DNA of 64,000 nucleotides from positions 16,710 to 80,709 of the forward strand of contig NZ_JAOVZW010000030.1 in assembly GCF_026460885.1 (NCBI RefSeq), written 5' to 3'. The notes beneath the pieces are model-generated. The model made no database searches. It was not told the origin of the DNA and saw only the letters and a program-made list of their open reading frames with translations. A program made the translations under genes and the position numbers. Of the stretch, positions 50,450 through 59,112 are shown piece by piece. Position 1 is the first letter of the stretch, and the number at the start of each line of letters is the position of its first letter. Source of the stretch: Chryseobacterium formosum (GTDB lineage Bacteria > Bacteroidota > Bacteroidia > Flavobacteriales > Weeksellaceae).

Positions 50450-52468
50450 TTATCCAAACGCCCTTTTCAACAAACTCTCCACTTTCGGCTCACTTCCTCT
50501 AAAATTTTTATACAATTCCATCGGATCTTTTGTACCACCTGAAGAAAGTAAAACTTTAAACTTTGCAGCGGTTTCAGAATTGAAAATTCCGGTTTCTTTA
50601 AAATATTGGAAAGCATCGGCATCCAAAACTTCCGCCCATTTGTAGGAATAATATCCCGCAGAATATCCACCTTGGAAAATATGCGAAAAACTCGGACTCA
50701 TCGCTGTTTCAGGATTCGCAGGATATAGCTGGGTTGCTTTTGTGTAATTGTCCTCAAACTCCTTCACACTTAAACCTTCCAATTCTGCAACCCTAGAATG
50801 GTAATTCATATCCAACAATCCAAAACCTATTTGTCTCAAAGTCTGATAACCTTCCATAAAGTTTTTCGACTGTTCGATTTTTTCGATTTTTTCATCCGGT
50901 AAAACTTCTCCGGTTTTGTAATGTTTTGCAAAAGTTTTCAAAAATTCAGGTTCGTAGCAGAAATTTTCCAGAAATTGAGAAGGTAATTCTACAAAATCCC
51001 ATTTCACAGAAGTTCCAGATAGATTTGGATATTGTGTATTCGCCAACATTCCGTGAAGTGCATGACCAAACTCGTGGAACAAAGTTGTCACTTCCTGAAA
51101 CGTCAATAAACTCGGTGCATCTTTCGTCGGTTTGCTGAAATTACAAACGATAGAAATATGCGGACGAGAATTTTCTCCATCTTTTTTATACTGATTTTTA
51201 TAACTCGTCATCCAGGCTCCGGCTCTTTTGCCTTTTCTTGGAAAATAGTCAACATATAATAAAGATTTGTACTCACCATTTTCTTTCACTTCATAAACTT
51301 TTACGTCTTCATGATATTTTGGAATATCATTTCTTTCCTCAAAAGTCAACCCGAAAAGTTGTTTTGATAATCCAAAAACGGCTTCCTGGACTTGTTCTAG
51401 CGGGAAATACGGTTTTAGTTCCTCATCATTCAGATCATATTTTGCTTTACGAAGTTTTTCTGCATAGAAAGCGTGGTCGTAACCTTGCATTTCTTCGATT
51501 CCGTCGGCTTTTGCTAAAGATTTTAGTTCTTCGATTTCTTTTTCTGCGTAAGGTTTTGCTTTCGTTAAAAGTTCATTCAGGAAGTCAATTACTTTGGTTG
51601 TAGATTTCGCCATTCTCTCTTCCAAAACGTAATCAGCATAGTTTTTAAAGCCTAATAATTCTGCTTTTTGCTGTTTTAGATTTAAAAGTTCCTTGATTAA
51701 ATTCTGATTGTCAAATTCGCCACCGTCAAAAGATTTTTTGCCATTTGCTAAAGCAATTTCCTTTCTCAATTCACGATTTTCTGCATACGTCATGAAAGGA
51801 ATATAACTTGGATATTGCAAAGTGACAACCCAGCCCTCCAGAGTTCTTTCCTTCGCTTCTTCTGCATATTGTTCCAGAATGGCATCCGGAATTCCTGCTA
51901 AATCTTCTTTATTGGTGATATGTTTGAAATAATTATTCGTTGAAGCCAACACATTTTGCCCGAACTGAAGTGATTTTAAAGATAAATCCATGCTGATTTT
52001 CTTTAATTTTTCTTTGTCTTCTTCGTTTAAAAGTGCTCCGCTTCTTACAAAACCTTTATAGGTTTCACTCAAAAGCATTTGCTGTTCTTCGTTCAGATTG
52101 TATTTTTCCCTTTCGTCGTAAACTTTTTTAATTTTATTAAATAAAGCTTCGTTTTGAGAAATTTTTGAAGAGTATTCTGTTAAAATCGGAGAAACTTCCT
52201 GAGCAATTTGCTGTAATTCGTCACTCGTTTCAGCGGAGTTTAAATTGAAAAATATGTTGGAAGCTCTGTCGAGTTGTTCACCCGAAAAAGCCAAAGCCTC
52301 AATCACGTTTTCAAAAGTTGGTTCTTCTGAATTGTTGATAATTGCGTCAATTTCTGCTTCAGAATTGGTAATTAATTCTTTGAAAGCCGGAAGATAATCT
52401 TCATTTTTGATCTCATTAAAAGGTGCAGAATGATATGGAGTGCTGAATTTTTCTGTTAAAATATTCAT
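50450..52468 (-). CDS. M3 family metallopeptidase (oligopeptidase A / dipeptidyl carboxypeptidase type)
   Basis: The zinc motif TLFHEFGHALHGML lies near residue 460, with Glu further on in the family pattern. The start NILTEKFSTPYHSAPFNEIK and the end DPMELYKNFRGSEPKVESLL are typical of M3A oligopeptidases. There is no signal peptide, so it is cytoplasmic and degrades peptides. The length of 672 aa is normal. Confidence 0.95.
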   Translation of the reverse strand: MNILTEKFSTPYHSAPFNEIKNEDYLPAFKELITNSEAEIDAIINNSEEPTFENVIEALAFSGEQLDRASNIFFNLNSAETSDELQQIAQEVSPILTEYSSKISQNEALFNKIKKVYDEREKYNLNEEQQMLLSETYKGFVRSGALLNEEDKEKLKKISMDLSLKSLQFGQNVLASTNNYFKHITNKEDLAGIPDAILEQYAEEAKERTLEGWVVTLQYPSYIPFMTYAENRELRKEIALANGKKSFDGGEFDNQNLIKELLNLKQQKAELLGFKNYADYVLEERMAKSTTKVIDFLNELLTKAKPYAEKEIEELKSLAKADGIEEMQGYDHAFYAEKLRKAKYDLNDEELKPYFPLEQVQEAVFGLSKQLFGLTFEERNDIPKYHEDVKVYEVKENGEYKSLLYVDYFPRKGKRAGAWMTSYKNQYKKDGENSRPHISIVCNFSKPTKDAPSLLTFQEVTTLFHEFGHALHGMLANTQYPNLSGTSVKWDFVELPSQFLENFCYEPEFLKTFAKHYKTGEVLPDEKIEKIEQSKNFMEGYQTLRQIGFGLLDMNYHSRVAELEGLSVKEFEDNYTKATQLYPANPETAMSPSFSHIFQGGYSAGYYSYKWAEVLDADAFQYFKETGIFNSETAAKFKVLLSSGGTKDPMELYKNFRGSEPKVESLLKRAFG

Positions 52469-52641
52469 TGATTTATTTTTAATGGTAAATTTAATTAATT
52501 GAATGGTATTTTGAACTCAAATAAGATGCCTTGACAGATGTTTGTGACAAAATGCTTCATTTTGAAATTATTCTTGTCATAGGAAAAGAAGAGGTGTTAA
52601 AAAAATATTTATTTTTGAAACTATAATTAATATATAAAACT

Positions 52642-53175
52642 ATGAAGACATTTTTTAAAATTATCGGAGGATTAGTCCTTTTACTTGTGGTGTATTCCGT
52701 AATTGCAATGCTGGCTTTCGGTGAAAATTATCATTACGAAAAAATAGTGGTCATCAATGCTCCGAAAGAAAAAGTTTGGCAACAAATCAGCACAATGAAA
52801 GCTTTTAACGAGTGGAATCCGTGGATGAAATTAGACAAAAATATGAAAGTTACCTATACCGGAAATCCGGGCGAAGTAGGAGATAAATATTGCTGGGACA
52901 GTAAAAATGATGATGCAGGAGCGGGTTGTCAGGAAATTAAAGAAGTTATTCCTAATGAAAAGCAGCGAACTGAAATGCTTTTTAAAAGGCCTTTCGAAGG
53001 ACAGGCAATTTCTGACATCGTTTTAACATCTGAAGGAAATTCAACAAAAGTTACATGGAGTATGGATACAAAACAGGAAACATGGATGAAAATTATGCGA
53101 CCGATGATGGATTATCAAATGGGAAAATCTTATGATGAAGGATTTGCCAATCTGAAAGTTTTGGTTGAAAAATAA
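52642..53175 (+). CDS. SRPBCC family protein
   Basis: One N-terminal membrane helix (KIIGGLVLLLVVYSVIAMLA) is followed by a START/Bet v1-like lipid-binding fold with YEKIVVINAPKEKVWQQIST, FNEWNPWMKLDKNMKVTYTG and a helix at the end. The family is polyketide-cyclase-like. The membrane anchor suggests a periplasmic or membrane-surface lipid or polyketide ligand. Monocistronic. Confidence 0.88.
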   Translation: MKTFFKIIGGLVLLLVVYSVIAMLAFGENYHYEKIVVINAPKEKVWQQISTMKAFNEWNPWMKLDKNMKVTYTGNPGEVGDKYCWDSKNDDAGAGCQEIKEVIPNEKQRTEMLFKRPFEGQAISDIVLTSEGNSTKVTWSMDTKQETWMKIMRPMMDYQMGKSYDEGFANLKVLVEK

Positions 53176-53281
53176 ACTAAAATATTTTTAAATTTATAAG
53201 AAACTGTTTTCAACTTGAAGGCAGTTTTTTTATTTTATGTTTTAAATTAAAATATTATCTTTATGTAAAAGATTAAGATGT

Positions 53282-53731
53282 ATGCAGAAGGCGACTTACA
53301 ATAAAAATGATTTGCGGGTTTTTGTGCGAGATATGATTTCAGGGAAAGTAAAAACATTGGAGTTTTATTTAAATTTCACTTTGGAGGCGAGCCGTGAAGT
53401 AAAGAAAACCTCGAAGTATGACTCGATTCGTGAAGAAATGCAGGACGAAATTTATCATCTGGATAAACAAATGGCAAACCTGAAAAATATGCAGCAACAG
53501 ATGAAAAAAGTTCTGAATTCTGAATCTGATCATGCAAAATTAGGTTCATTAGTCATTACCAACAAAGCCAGGTTCTATATTTCCGTTTCTTTAGGTGAAT
53601 TTTTCTTTGAAGGCGACCGGTTCTACGCGATTTCCCCTGAAAGTCCGATGGCTAAAAAGATTATGGGGATGAAAGCGGGTGAAGAATTTACGTTGAATAA
53701 GATTTATCAGAAGATTGAAGAAGTGATTTAA
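53282..53731 (+). CDS. GreA/GreB-like protein with coiled-coil N-terminus
   Basis: The first 85 residues form a helical hairpin (TLEASREVKKTSKYDSIREE, then MANLKNMQQQMKKVLNSESD) and the last 60 form a Gre C-terminal FKBP-like fold (GSLVITNKARFYISVSLGEF ... ISPESPMAKKIMGMKAGEEF). In GreA the hairpin tip carries two acidic residues that enter the RNA polymerase channel. Here the tip is not clearly acidic. The protein is shorter than GreA (158 aa in E. coli). It may act on RNA polymerase or be a ribosome-associated relative. Confidence 0.75.
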   Translation: MQKATYNKNDLRVFVRDMISGKVKTLEFYLNFTLEASREVKKTSKYDSIREEMQDEIYHLDKQMANLKNMQQQMKKVLNSESDHAKLGSLVITNKARFYISVSLGEFFFEGDRFYAISPESPMAKKIMGMKAGEEFTLNKIYQKIEEVI

Positions 53732-53763
53732 AAGAGCTAAGAGAAAATTTTAAAATAGCAAAT

Positions 53764-53830
53764 TTTAATGCCACGAATGCACGAATATTTCAAGTTTTAA
53801 TTGTATTATTCGTGCATTCGTTGCATTAAA
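53764..53830. repeat. Interspersed palindromic element, CACGAATGCACGAAT type
   Basis: TTAATGCCACGAATGCACG (53765 onward) is the reverse complement of CGTGCATTCGTTGCATTAA at the right end, with one mismatch and about an 18-base centre. It has no coding sense. Confidence 0.75.
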
Positions 53831-53968
53831 TAAATCCATAGAAAATAAGTTTGAGATTTTTTCGAAAACTGTTGTAATGAATTTTAGGTATACATCTGCA
53901 TAACGAATCTCCCAATTCGCATCCTGAAAAACTTCCATCACCTCGCTTCCAGCTTTCCATATTTTCCG

Positions 53969-53976
53969 TATTTTTG
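53969..53976 (+). promoter_or_regulatory. -7 element of the nitroreductase gene
   Basis: TATTTTTG ends 6 bases before the ATG at 53982, which implies a leaderless or nearly leaderless mRNA. Confidence 0.55.
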
Positions 53977-53981
53977 TTACC

Positions 53982-54494
53982 ATGAATAAAGCAGAAGTTT
54001 TAAAAGAAATCATAGAGCAACGCAGAAGTATATTTCCGAAAGATTATAATGAAACAGAAATTTCTCAGGAGATTTTGGATGAAATTTTGAATTCGGGTAC
54101 GTTTGCTCCCAATCATAAACGTACAAAACCTTGGCGTTTTAAAATCTTTAAAGGTGAAGAAAAAGCGAAATTAGCTTTAGAAATGCAAGAGATTTATAAA
54201 TCAACTCAGGCTCCACAAGTTTTTTTGGAGAAGAAATATAACGATATTGGCTTTAAAATTAATAAGGCGGATGCAGTAGTTTCCATCGTTGTTAATTTCA
54301 GTGGAATGGTTCCGGAATGGGAAGAAATTGCGGCTGTTTCTATGGCGGTTCAGAATATGTATCTTTCTTGTACCGCAAATGGAGTAGGCTGTTACTGGAG
54401 TTCTCCAAAGATTGTTGATCATTTGAAAGATTCTTTGACGATTGAAGAGAACCAGAAATGTCTTGGTCTTTTCTACATGGGAAATGTTGATTAG
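53982..54494 (+). CDS. Nitroreductase family protein, short C-terminus
   Basis: The FMN-dependent fold is recognised by EQRRSIFPKDYNETEISQEI, LNSGTFAPNHKRTKPWRFKI, AAVSMAVQNMYLSCTANGVG and CYWSSPKIVD. The length is 170 aa; relatives usually run 15-25 residues longer after the LGLFYMG strand, with a GKR-type end. Here the frame stops at GNVD, two bases before an octamer repeat (54497-54536). The tail may have been lost at the repeat. Confidence 0.85.
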   Translation: MNKAEVLKEIIEQRRSIFPKDYNETEISQEILDEILNSGTFAPNHKRTKPWRFKIFKGEEKAKLALEMQEIYKSTQAPQVFLEKKYNDIGFKINKADAVVSIVVNFSGMVPEWEEIAAVSMAVQNMYLSCTANGVGCYWSSPKIVDHLKDSLTIEENQKCLGLFYMGNVD

Positions 54495-54496
54495 TT

Positions 54497-54536
54497 CAAT
54501 GTAACAATGTAGCAGTGTAGCAATTTACCAATCTAA
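54497..54536 (+). repeat. Octamer tandem repeat
   Basis: CAATGTAA, CAATGTAG, CAGTGTAG, CAATTTAC and CAATCTAA are five degenerate copies of an 8-bp unit right after the nitroreductase stop codon. Confidence 0.7.
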
Positions 54537-54571
54537 AGATGATTATAACAAAAAAATTAACGAAGCTGTGG

Positions 54572-54663
54572 AATAGCCCTGATTGCAGCGGCATCCTTTT
54601 TGCTGATGGCTTGAAAAAAGCGCTGGCGAAAAAGATACAGCGGAAAGCAGGTTCCCGGCTCCT
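54572..54663. repeat. Interspersed element, family 3, copy 3 (inverted)
   Basis: Read on the minus strand it begins AGCCGGGAACCTGCTTTCCG and ends GCCGCTGCAATCAGGGCTAT. Compared with copies 2 and 4 the ends and the central hairpin are conserved. Confidence 0.7.
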
Positions 54664-54719
54664 GAAAAATATTGTTTTTAAAACTTTTAATTTGGGTATT
54701 TAACTTCAAACTTTTTTAC

Positions 54720-54727
54720 TATCTTTG
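54720..54727 (+). promoter_or_regulatory. -7 element of rpsP
   Basis: TATCTTTG followed by C, 49 bases before the start codon. Confidence 0.6.
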
Positions 54728-54775
54728 CACACTTAAATATTTAATCGGGACGAGTTCCCATAAAATTCAAACATT

Positions 54776-55339
54776 ATGTCAGTAAAAATCAGATTACAAA
54801 GACACGGATCTAAAGGGAGACCTTTTTTCCACATCGTGGTTGCAGATGCAAGAGCTAGAAGAGATGGTAGATTCATCGAAAAGTTAGGTACTTACAACCC
54901 AATTACAAACCCTGCTACAATTGATTTGAACGTTGATGCTGCTGTAAAGTGGTTAAACAACGGTGCTCAACCAACTGATACGGCTAGAGCTATTCTTTCT
55001 TATAAAGGTGTTCTTTACAAAAAACACTTACAAGGTGGTGTTGCTAAAGGTGCTTTTGACGAGGCTGAAGCTGAAAAGAGATTTGCTGTTTGGTTAGAGT
55101 CGAAAGATGCTAAAGTGCAAGGTAAAGTAGAAGGTTTATCTACTGCGAAAGCTGATGCTAAGAAAGCTGCCTTAGATGCTGAAGTTAAAGTAAACGAAGC
55201 TAGAGTTGCTGCTGCTGCTCAAGTAATTGCTGATGCTAAAGCTGCTGAAGAAGCTGCAAATGCACCTGCAGAAGAAGTTACTGAAGCTACAGAAGAGCCA
55301 ACTGCTGAAGCAGAAGGTACTGAAGAAACTCAGGCTTAG
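54776..55339 (+). CDS. rpsP: 30S ribosomal protein S16 with long acidic tail
   Basis: The N-terminal 80 residues are canonical S16: VKIRLQRHGSKGRPFFHIVV, ADARARRDGRFIEKLGTYNP, and WLNNGAQPTDTARAILSYKG. Length is 187 aa versus 82 in E. coli. The tail from about residue 115 is Ala/Glu/Lys-rich, ending GTEETQA, as in other Bacteroidetes S16 proteins. rimM follows at 102 bp with a terminator and separate promoter, so the two are not strictly one operon here. Confidence 0.97.
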   Translation: MSVKIRLQRHGSKGRPFFHIVVADARARRDGRFIEKLGTYNPITNPATIDLNVDAAVKWLNNGAQPTDTARAILSYKGVLYKKHLQGGVAKGAFDEAEAEKRFAVWLESKDAKVQGKVEGLSTAKADAKKAALDAEVKVNEARVAAAAQVIADAKAAEEAANAPAEEVTEATEEPTAEAEGTEETQA

Positions 55340-55360
55340 TCTTAAACAAGATACAAAATG

Positions 55361-55387
55361 AAGGCACGATTTTTTCGTGTCTTTTTT
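55361..55387 (+). terminator. Terminator of rpsP
   Basis: AAGGCACGA / TCGTGTCTT with a short T loop and T-run. Confidence 0.75.
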
Positions 55388-55429
55388 AATTTAAACCCTC
55401 AAGGTTTTTAAAATTTTGAAGGTTTCTTA

Positions 55430-55437
55430 TATATTTG
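55430..55437 (+). promoter_or_regulatory. -7 element of rimM
   Basis: TATATTTG followed by C ends 5 bases before the ATG at 55442, so transcription probably begins at or next to the start codon. Confidence 0.6.
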
Positions 55438-55441
55438 CATT

Positions 55442-55984
55442 ATGAAAAAAGAAGATTGCTATTTTTTAGGAAAAATTACTCGTAGACACGGTCTTGCAGG
55501 AAATGTGATTCTTAAATTAGACACAGATCAACCTGAACTTTATAAGAACCTGGACTCTATTTTTGTAGAAATCAATGGTTTGTTGGTTCCTTTTTTCATT
55601 GAAAAATCTTCTTGGAGCAAATTAGATGCTCTGAATATTGCCTTCAAAAACTCTTCTGAAGCTTTGGTAGATCAATCTTTAGGTAAAAACGTTTATTTAC
55701 CTTTGACTTCTTTACCAAAACTGACTGGAAAACAATTTTATTATCACGAAATCATCGGATATGAAATTTTGGATGAGCAAGATAACAATTGTGGTGTCAT
55801 CAGATCTGTGAACGATCAAACGGCTCAGAATTATTTTGTAACCAATCTTGATGGGAAAGAAGTGGTAATTCCATTAATTAAAGATTGGATTCTAGAAGTT
55901 GACCGTGATGAGAAATTCATTAAAATGCAACTTCCGGAAGGTTTGATTGATGTATTTTTGGTGCCTTCGAAAAAGGATGAGTAA
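55442..55984 (+). CDS. rimM: Ribosome maturation factor RimM
   Basis: RimM assists assembly of the 30S head and binds S19. The N-terminal barrel begins FLGKITRRHGLAGNVILKLD and the PRC-barrel half contains YHEIIGYEILDEQDNNCGVI and the end KFIKMQLPEGLIDVF. The length of 180 aa is normal. It lies after rpsP as in most bacteria, but trmD does not follow; a toxin-antitoxin pair converges on it (stop codons adjoin). Confidence 0.94.
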   Translation: MKKEDCYFLGKITRRHGLAGNVILKLDTDQPELYKNLDSIFVEINGLLVPFFIEKSSWSKLDALNIAFKNSSEALVDQSLGKNVYLPLTSLPKLTGKQFYYHEIIGYEILDEQDNNCGVIRSVNDQTAQNYFVTNLDGKEVVIPLIKDWILEVDRDEKFIKMQLPEGLIDVFLVPSKKDE

Positions 55985-56266
55985 TCACAGTTTTTCTTCC
56001 CATTTGTAAAAACCGAAAATAATAATTTTGTTTTCGGAAGGAAGTATTTCATAAACAATCAGGTATCCTTTTACAACCAAATCGCGGATATTTTCATCAT
56101 CGAAAAATATAGATTTTCTATTAATCTTTGGATTTGTGATAAGTCCTTTAATTTTAGCAAAGATTGACTTGTTAAGTTTTCTTGCAGCTAAAGGTTTATC
56201 TAGAGAAATATACTGTATCTGTCTTTTCAGTTTATTTCGGAAATGCTCAGTTATCTCAATTTTCAT
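55985..56266 (-). CDS. RelE/ParE-type toxin
   Basis: The 93-aa protein has the ParE/RelE fold pattern: FRNKLKRQIQYISLDKPLAA, KSIFAKIKGLITNPKINRKS and NIRDLVVKGYLIVYEILPSE, ending with IIIFGFYKW. The fold is either a ribosome-dependent mRNase (RelE) or a gyrase inhibitor (ParE); the sequence does not settle it. It overlaps the upstream antitoxin gene by 11 bp, the normal order antitoxin then toxin. Confidence 0.85.
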   Translation of the reverse strand: MKIEITEHFRNKLKRQIQYISLDKPLAARKLNKSIFAKIKGLITNPKINRKSIFFDDENIRDLVVKGYLIVYEILPSENKIIIFGFYKWEEKL

Positions 56267-56507
56267 TCTCGGAAATTGAATTTTCTATATCATTTTCTGC
56301 CTCTTCAATACTTAATAATTTTGTTTTTCCAGATTTGTATTCCGCATAATCTTCATGTACGTGCATTTTCAATTCTTGAAATTGCTTATCATTTTTTACT
56401 TCTGATATTCCATCTACATAGCCTAAAACTCTTTCTAAAATACTTTTAGGAGCATCTTTTAATTTTTCTTTAATTTCTTGATATATAGATTGTTCTCGGG
56501 TTGTCAT
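56256..56507 (-). CDS. Antitoxin of the RelE/ParE pair
   Basis: The 83-aa acidic protein starts TTREQSIYQEIKEKLKDAPK, with a helix-rich middle SILERVLGYVDGI and a charged end. It is encoded directly before the toxin gene with an 11-bp overlap and has a promoter TAACTTTG (56531-56524) 17 bases upstream. No known DNA-binding motif is obvious at the N-terminus, so autoregulation is uncertain. Confidence 0.8.
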   Translation of the reverse strand: MTTREQSIYQEIKEKLKDAPKSILERVLGYVDGISEVKNDKQFQELKMHVHEDYAEYKSGKTKLLSIEEAENDIENSISENEN

Positions 56508-56604
56508 TGACTTGAATTTTTATCAAAGTTAAAAATTATATTTTGAAAGAGATTATGTTTTTAACTTCTGCATTGAATTATCAATTCTAAAATACATTTT
56601 ATTA

Positions 56605-58245
56605 TTAATTAACCGCTGGTAACAAATATTCTTCTATCATTTTATCAGCTTGTAAATGTGAATAAGGTTTGTTGTAAGCTCTTGCTGTAATTACGATTAC
56701 TAAAGGTATTTCGGTGAAAATGACAATTTTATTTCCGCCATTTCCGTTAGATTGGTAGGATTCAAAACTTTTGCCTCCGACTTTATAGACTTTTCTCCAA
56801 AATAAATATCCGTAGCCTTCAAAATCTTTGTTGTCGCTAAAATAATTAGTGAAAGATTTTTTCACCCAGCTTTTATTAAGGATATTTTTACCATTCCAGA
56901 CCCCATTATTTTTATACAATTGTCCGAATTTCGCAAAATCTAATGCTTTCATACGTAAACCACCTGCTAAAGAAGGTTTTTGCTGAGGTGTAAATTGCCA
57001 TTTGTAATCGGTGATTCCAAGAGGTTGGAATAATTTTTTATCAGCATAATTTTCCAAACCATTCTGGACAGATTTGTCTAAAATATCTCCAGTTAAAACG
57101 ACTCCGGCTGTAAAATAATTCCAGTTTTCTCCAATTTTATTTTCGCTCATCGGCAAGTCAAGAACAAATTTCACCCAATTTTCTGTCGGATACATATTTT
57201 CTTCATTTCCTAAAGATTCTCCATCCTGATCATTTCCTTCAAAAGCAGAGCTCATTGTCAGCAAACTTTTAATAGTAACGCTGTCTTTTTTAGAGGAATA
57301 GTTACCGAAAGATTTTAAATCGTAAAAATTTTTAAGATTCTGATTTTCATTTTTAATATATCCGTCTTTGATGGCAATTCCCATCAATGCTGAAGAAAAT
57401 GATTTCCCTACAGAACGAGTATCGTTTAAACTGTCTCTTTTATATTCATTAAAATATTCTTCAATCAGAAGTTTTCCATTTTTAATAACTACAATTCCTG
57501 TAATTTCCCGAAATCTGTTTTCTACAATTTTTTTGTTTAAAGCCCTAATTTTTTCCTCATTAAATTTTTCGTTTGAAACTTTCCAACCGCTGTTAGATTG
57601 AATTTTTTGAATAGCAATTTGCTCTTCAGAAATATTTTTTTGTGGAATAATGAGTTGAATTTCTCCTTCTGCAATTATGTTTCCAATCTTTAAAGTTGAA
57701 GTTTTCAGATAAGGCTTAATTTGAATTTTCAATTTATGGTTTCCGCTTTCCAAAGCATCAATTCCGCCGTTTGAATAATAAAATCGCATCCACAAATATT
57801 TTCCCCAAGAATCTTCGTTGTTTGTACTCAGAAAAGGAATTCTGAAACTCGTTTTTATCTTTTTACTTTCAACGGTTCCCGCACCTGAATTTAAATTTTC
57901 TGTGTAAATCAGTTTTCCATCAACCAGAAAATTGAATTGATAATTTCCTTTTTTCAACAATTCTTCGGCAGTTAACGTTGGATCAATTTGGTGTAGATAA
58001 TTAACTAAAGAATTATCCAGAAAAATACGAAGGTCAAAATTCATATTTTCCTGAAGTGTGATTGTTTTTAAAAGATCAGATTCATTCAGATTTTCTAACG
58101 GAATGACTTTGTCTAAAAATACAATCTTATTTAAATGATTTTTTTGAACTGAATTTTCGATCCTTTCCGGCTCAACAATGTTTTTAGTTTGACTAAACGA
58201 AAATCCGAAAACTAAGGTCAGAATAAATAAAAAGGTAGATTTCAT
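56605..58245 (-). CDS. Serine hydrolase, beta-lactamase family
   Basis: The 546-aa exported protein (signal to FSQ) has an N-terminal beta-rich domain (about 25-220) and a beta-lactamase-like domain (from about 250). It contains TRSVGKSFSSALMGIAIKDG (S-x-x-K near residue 295), then NWNYFTAGVVLTGDILDK where the usual Y-x-N is Y-F-T, and SNGNGGNKIVIF as the KTG-equivalent. The altered second motif suggests an esterase rather than a lactamase. A promoter TACTTTTG (58269-58262) lies just upstream, which favours the ATG at 58245. Confidence 0.88.
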   Translation of the reverse strand: MKSTFLFILTLVFGFSFSQTKNIVEPERIENSVQKNHLNKIVFLDKVIPLENLNESDLLKTITLQENMNFDLRIFLDNSLVNYLHQIDPTLTAEELLKKGNYQFNFLVDGKLIYTENLNSGAGTVESKKIKTSFRIPFLSTNNEDSWGKYLWMRFYYSNGGIDALESGNHKLKIQIKPYLKTSTLKIGNIIAEGEIQLIIPQKNISEEQIAIQKIQSNSGWKVSNEKFNEEKIRALNKKIVENRFREITGIVVIKNGKLLIEEYFNEYKRDSLNDTRSVGKSFSSALMGIAIKDGYIKNENQNLKNFYDLKSFGNYSSKKDSVTIKSLLTMSSAFEGNDQDGESLGNEENMYPTENWVKFVLDLPMSENKIGENWNYFTAGVVLTGDILDKSVQNGLENYADKKLFQPLGITDYKWQFTPQQKPSLAGGLRMKALDFAKFGQLYKNNGVWNGKNILNKSWVKKSFTNYFSDNKDFEGYGYLFWRKVYKVGGKSFESYQSNGNGGNKIVIFTEIPLVIVITARAYNKPYSHLQADKMIEEYLLPAVN

Positions 58246-58311
58246 TATAAATTTCATCAGACAAAAGTAGAGTACAGGTTTCAAATTAAATAGAACAGAA
58301 TTAACATTCTC

Positions 58312-59112
58312 CTATTTTAAAATCTGTTTATATTTTAATGGAGTCATTCCTATGTTTTTCTTGAAACAACGAATAAAATGACTTTGATCCGAAAATCCGC
58401 ATTCCAATGCAACTTCCGATAAAGATTCGTATTTGTTGAGAATTGTCAATGATTTTTCAACCTTTAATTTCCTGACATATTCTCCCAAATTACATTGAAA
58501 ATGTTTTTGAAAATCTCGGCTCAAGTGAATCGGATGAATATTTAAAGTTTGTGAAAGTTCGTTCAGGTTTAATTTTTCTGAGAAACTTTGATGTAGAATT
58601 TCTTTAATTTGTTTTACCCAAACTGGTTTCTTTTCAATGTTTTTTTCTTGATAAGACATTTGTTCAAAAAGATTCAACAAAAACTGATTAACAGAGAGTT
58701 CAAAAGAATTGTCATTCAGTTTCGTTTCTTTGAAAATTTGATAAATAAGTAATTTTAAGGCTGGATTTTTAATGTTGAAACTTCCTTCAACTGTGTGTTT
58801 TGAAATTTGAAATTTTTCAAACCAATTTTCTGAAATTTCAAGATGAAAACCTCTGGTAAATACTTCTGGTTTTATATTGTAATGTGCATCTTCCCAGTGA
58901 TGATACAGTAAAGCTCCGGCAGAACAATCGTAAATTTCCGTTTTATTTCCCTCCTTCATATTTCCCTGCAACAGAAAAGTGAAATACGGATTTTCGTGGT
59001 AATGCCAATCGACAAAAGAATGCGTATATTCTGTATCAGTGATTGTTAAACCATCAAAACTCAGGGTTTCATTGGTTTGCCCGAAAAATTCGCCGTTACG
59101 AAGTGTATTCAT
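58312..59112 (-). CDS. AraC-family transcriptional regulator
   Basis: Residues 1-130 are a cupin-like sensor (YTHSFVDWHYHENPYFTFLL, GALLYHHWEDAHYNIKPEVF). Two helix-turn-helix motifs follow (LNELSQTLNIHPIHLSRDFQKHF and LSEVALECGFSDQSHFIRCFKKN, then PLKYKQ). It overlaps by 4 bp the upstream regulator gene, so both are expressed together. Confidence 0.93.
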   Translation of the reverse strand: MNTLRNGEFFGQTNETLSFDGLTITDTEYTHSFVDWHYHENPYFTFLLQGNMKEGNKTEIYDCSAGALLYHHWEDAHYNIKPEVFTRGFHLEISENWFEKFQISKHTVEGSFNIKNPALKLLIYQIFKETKLNDNSFELSVNQFLLNLFEQMSYQEKNIEKKPVWVKQIKEILHQSFSEKLNLNELSQTLNIHPIHLSRDFQKHFQCNLGEYVRKLKVEKSLTILNKYESLSEVALECGFSDQSHFIRCFKKNIGMTPLKYKQILK

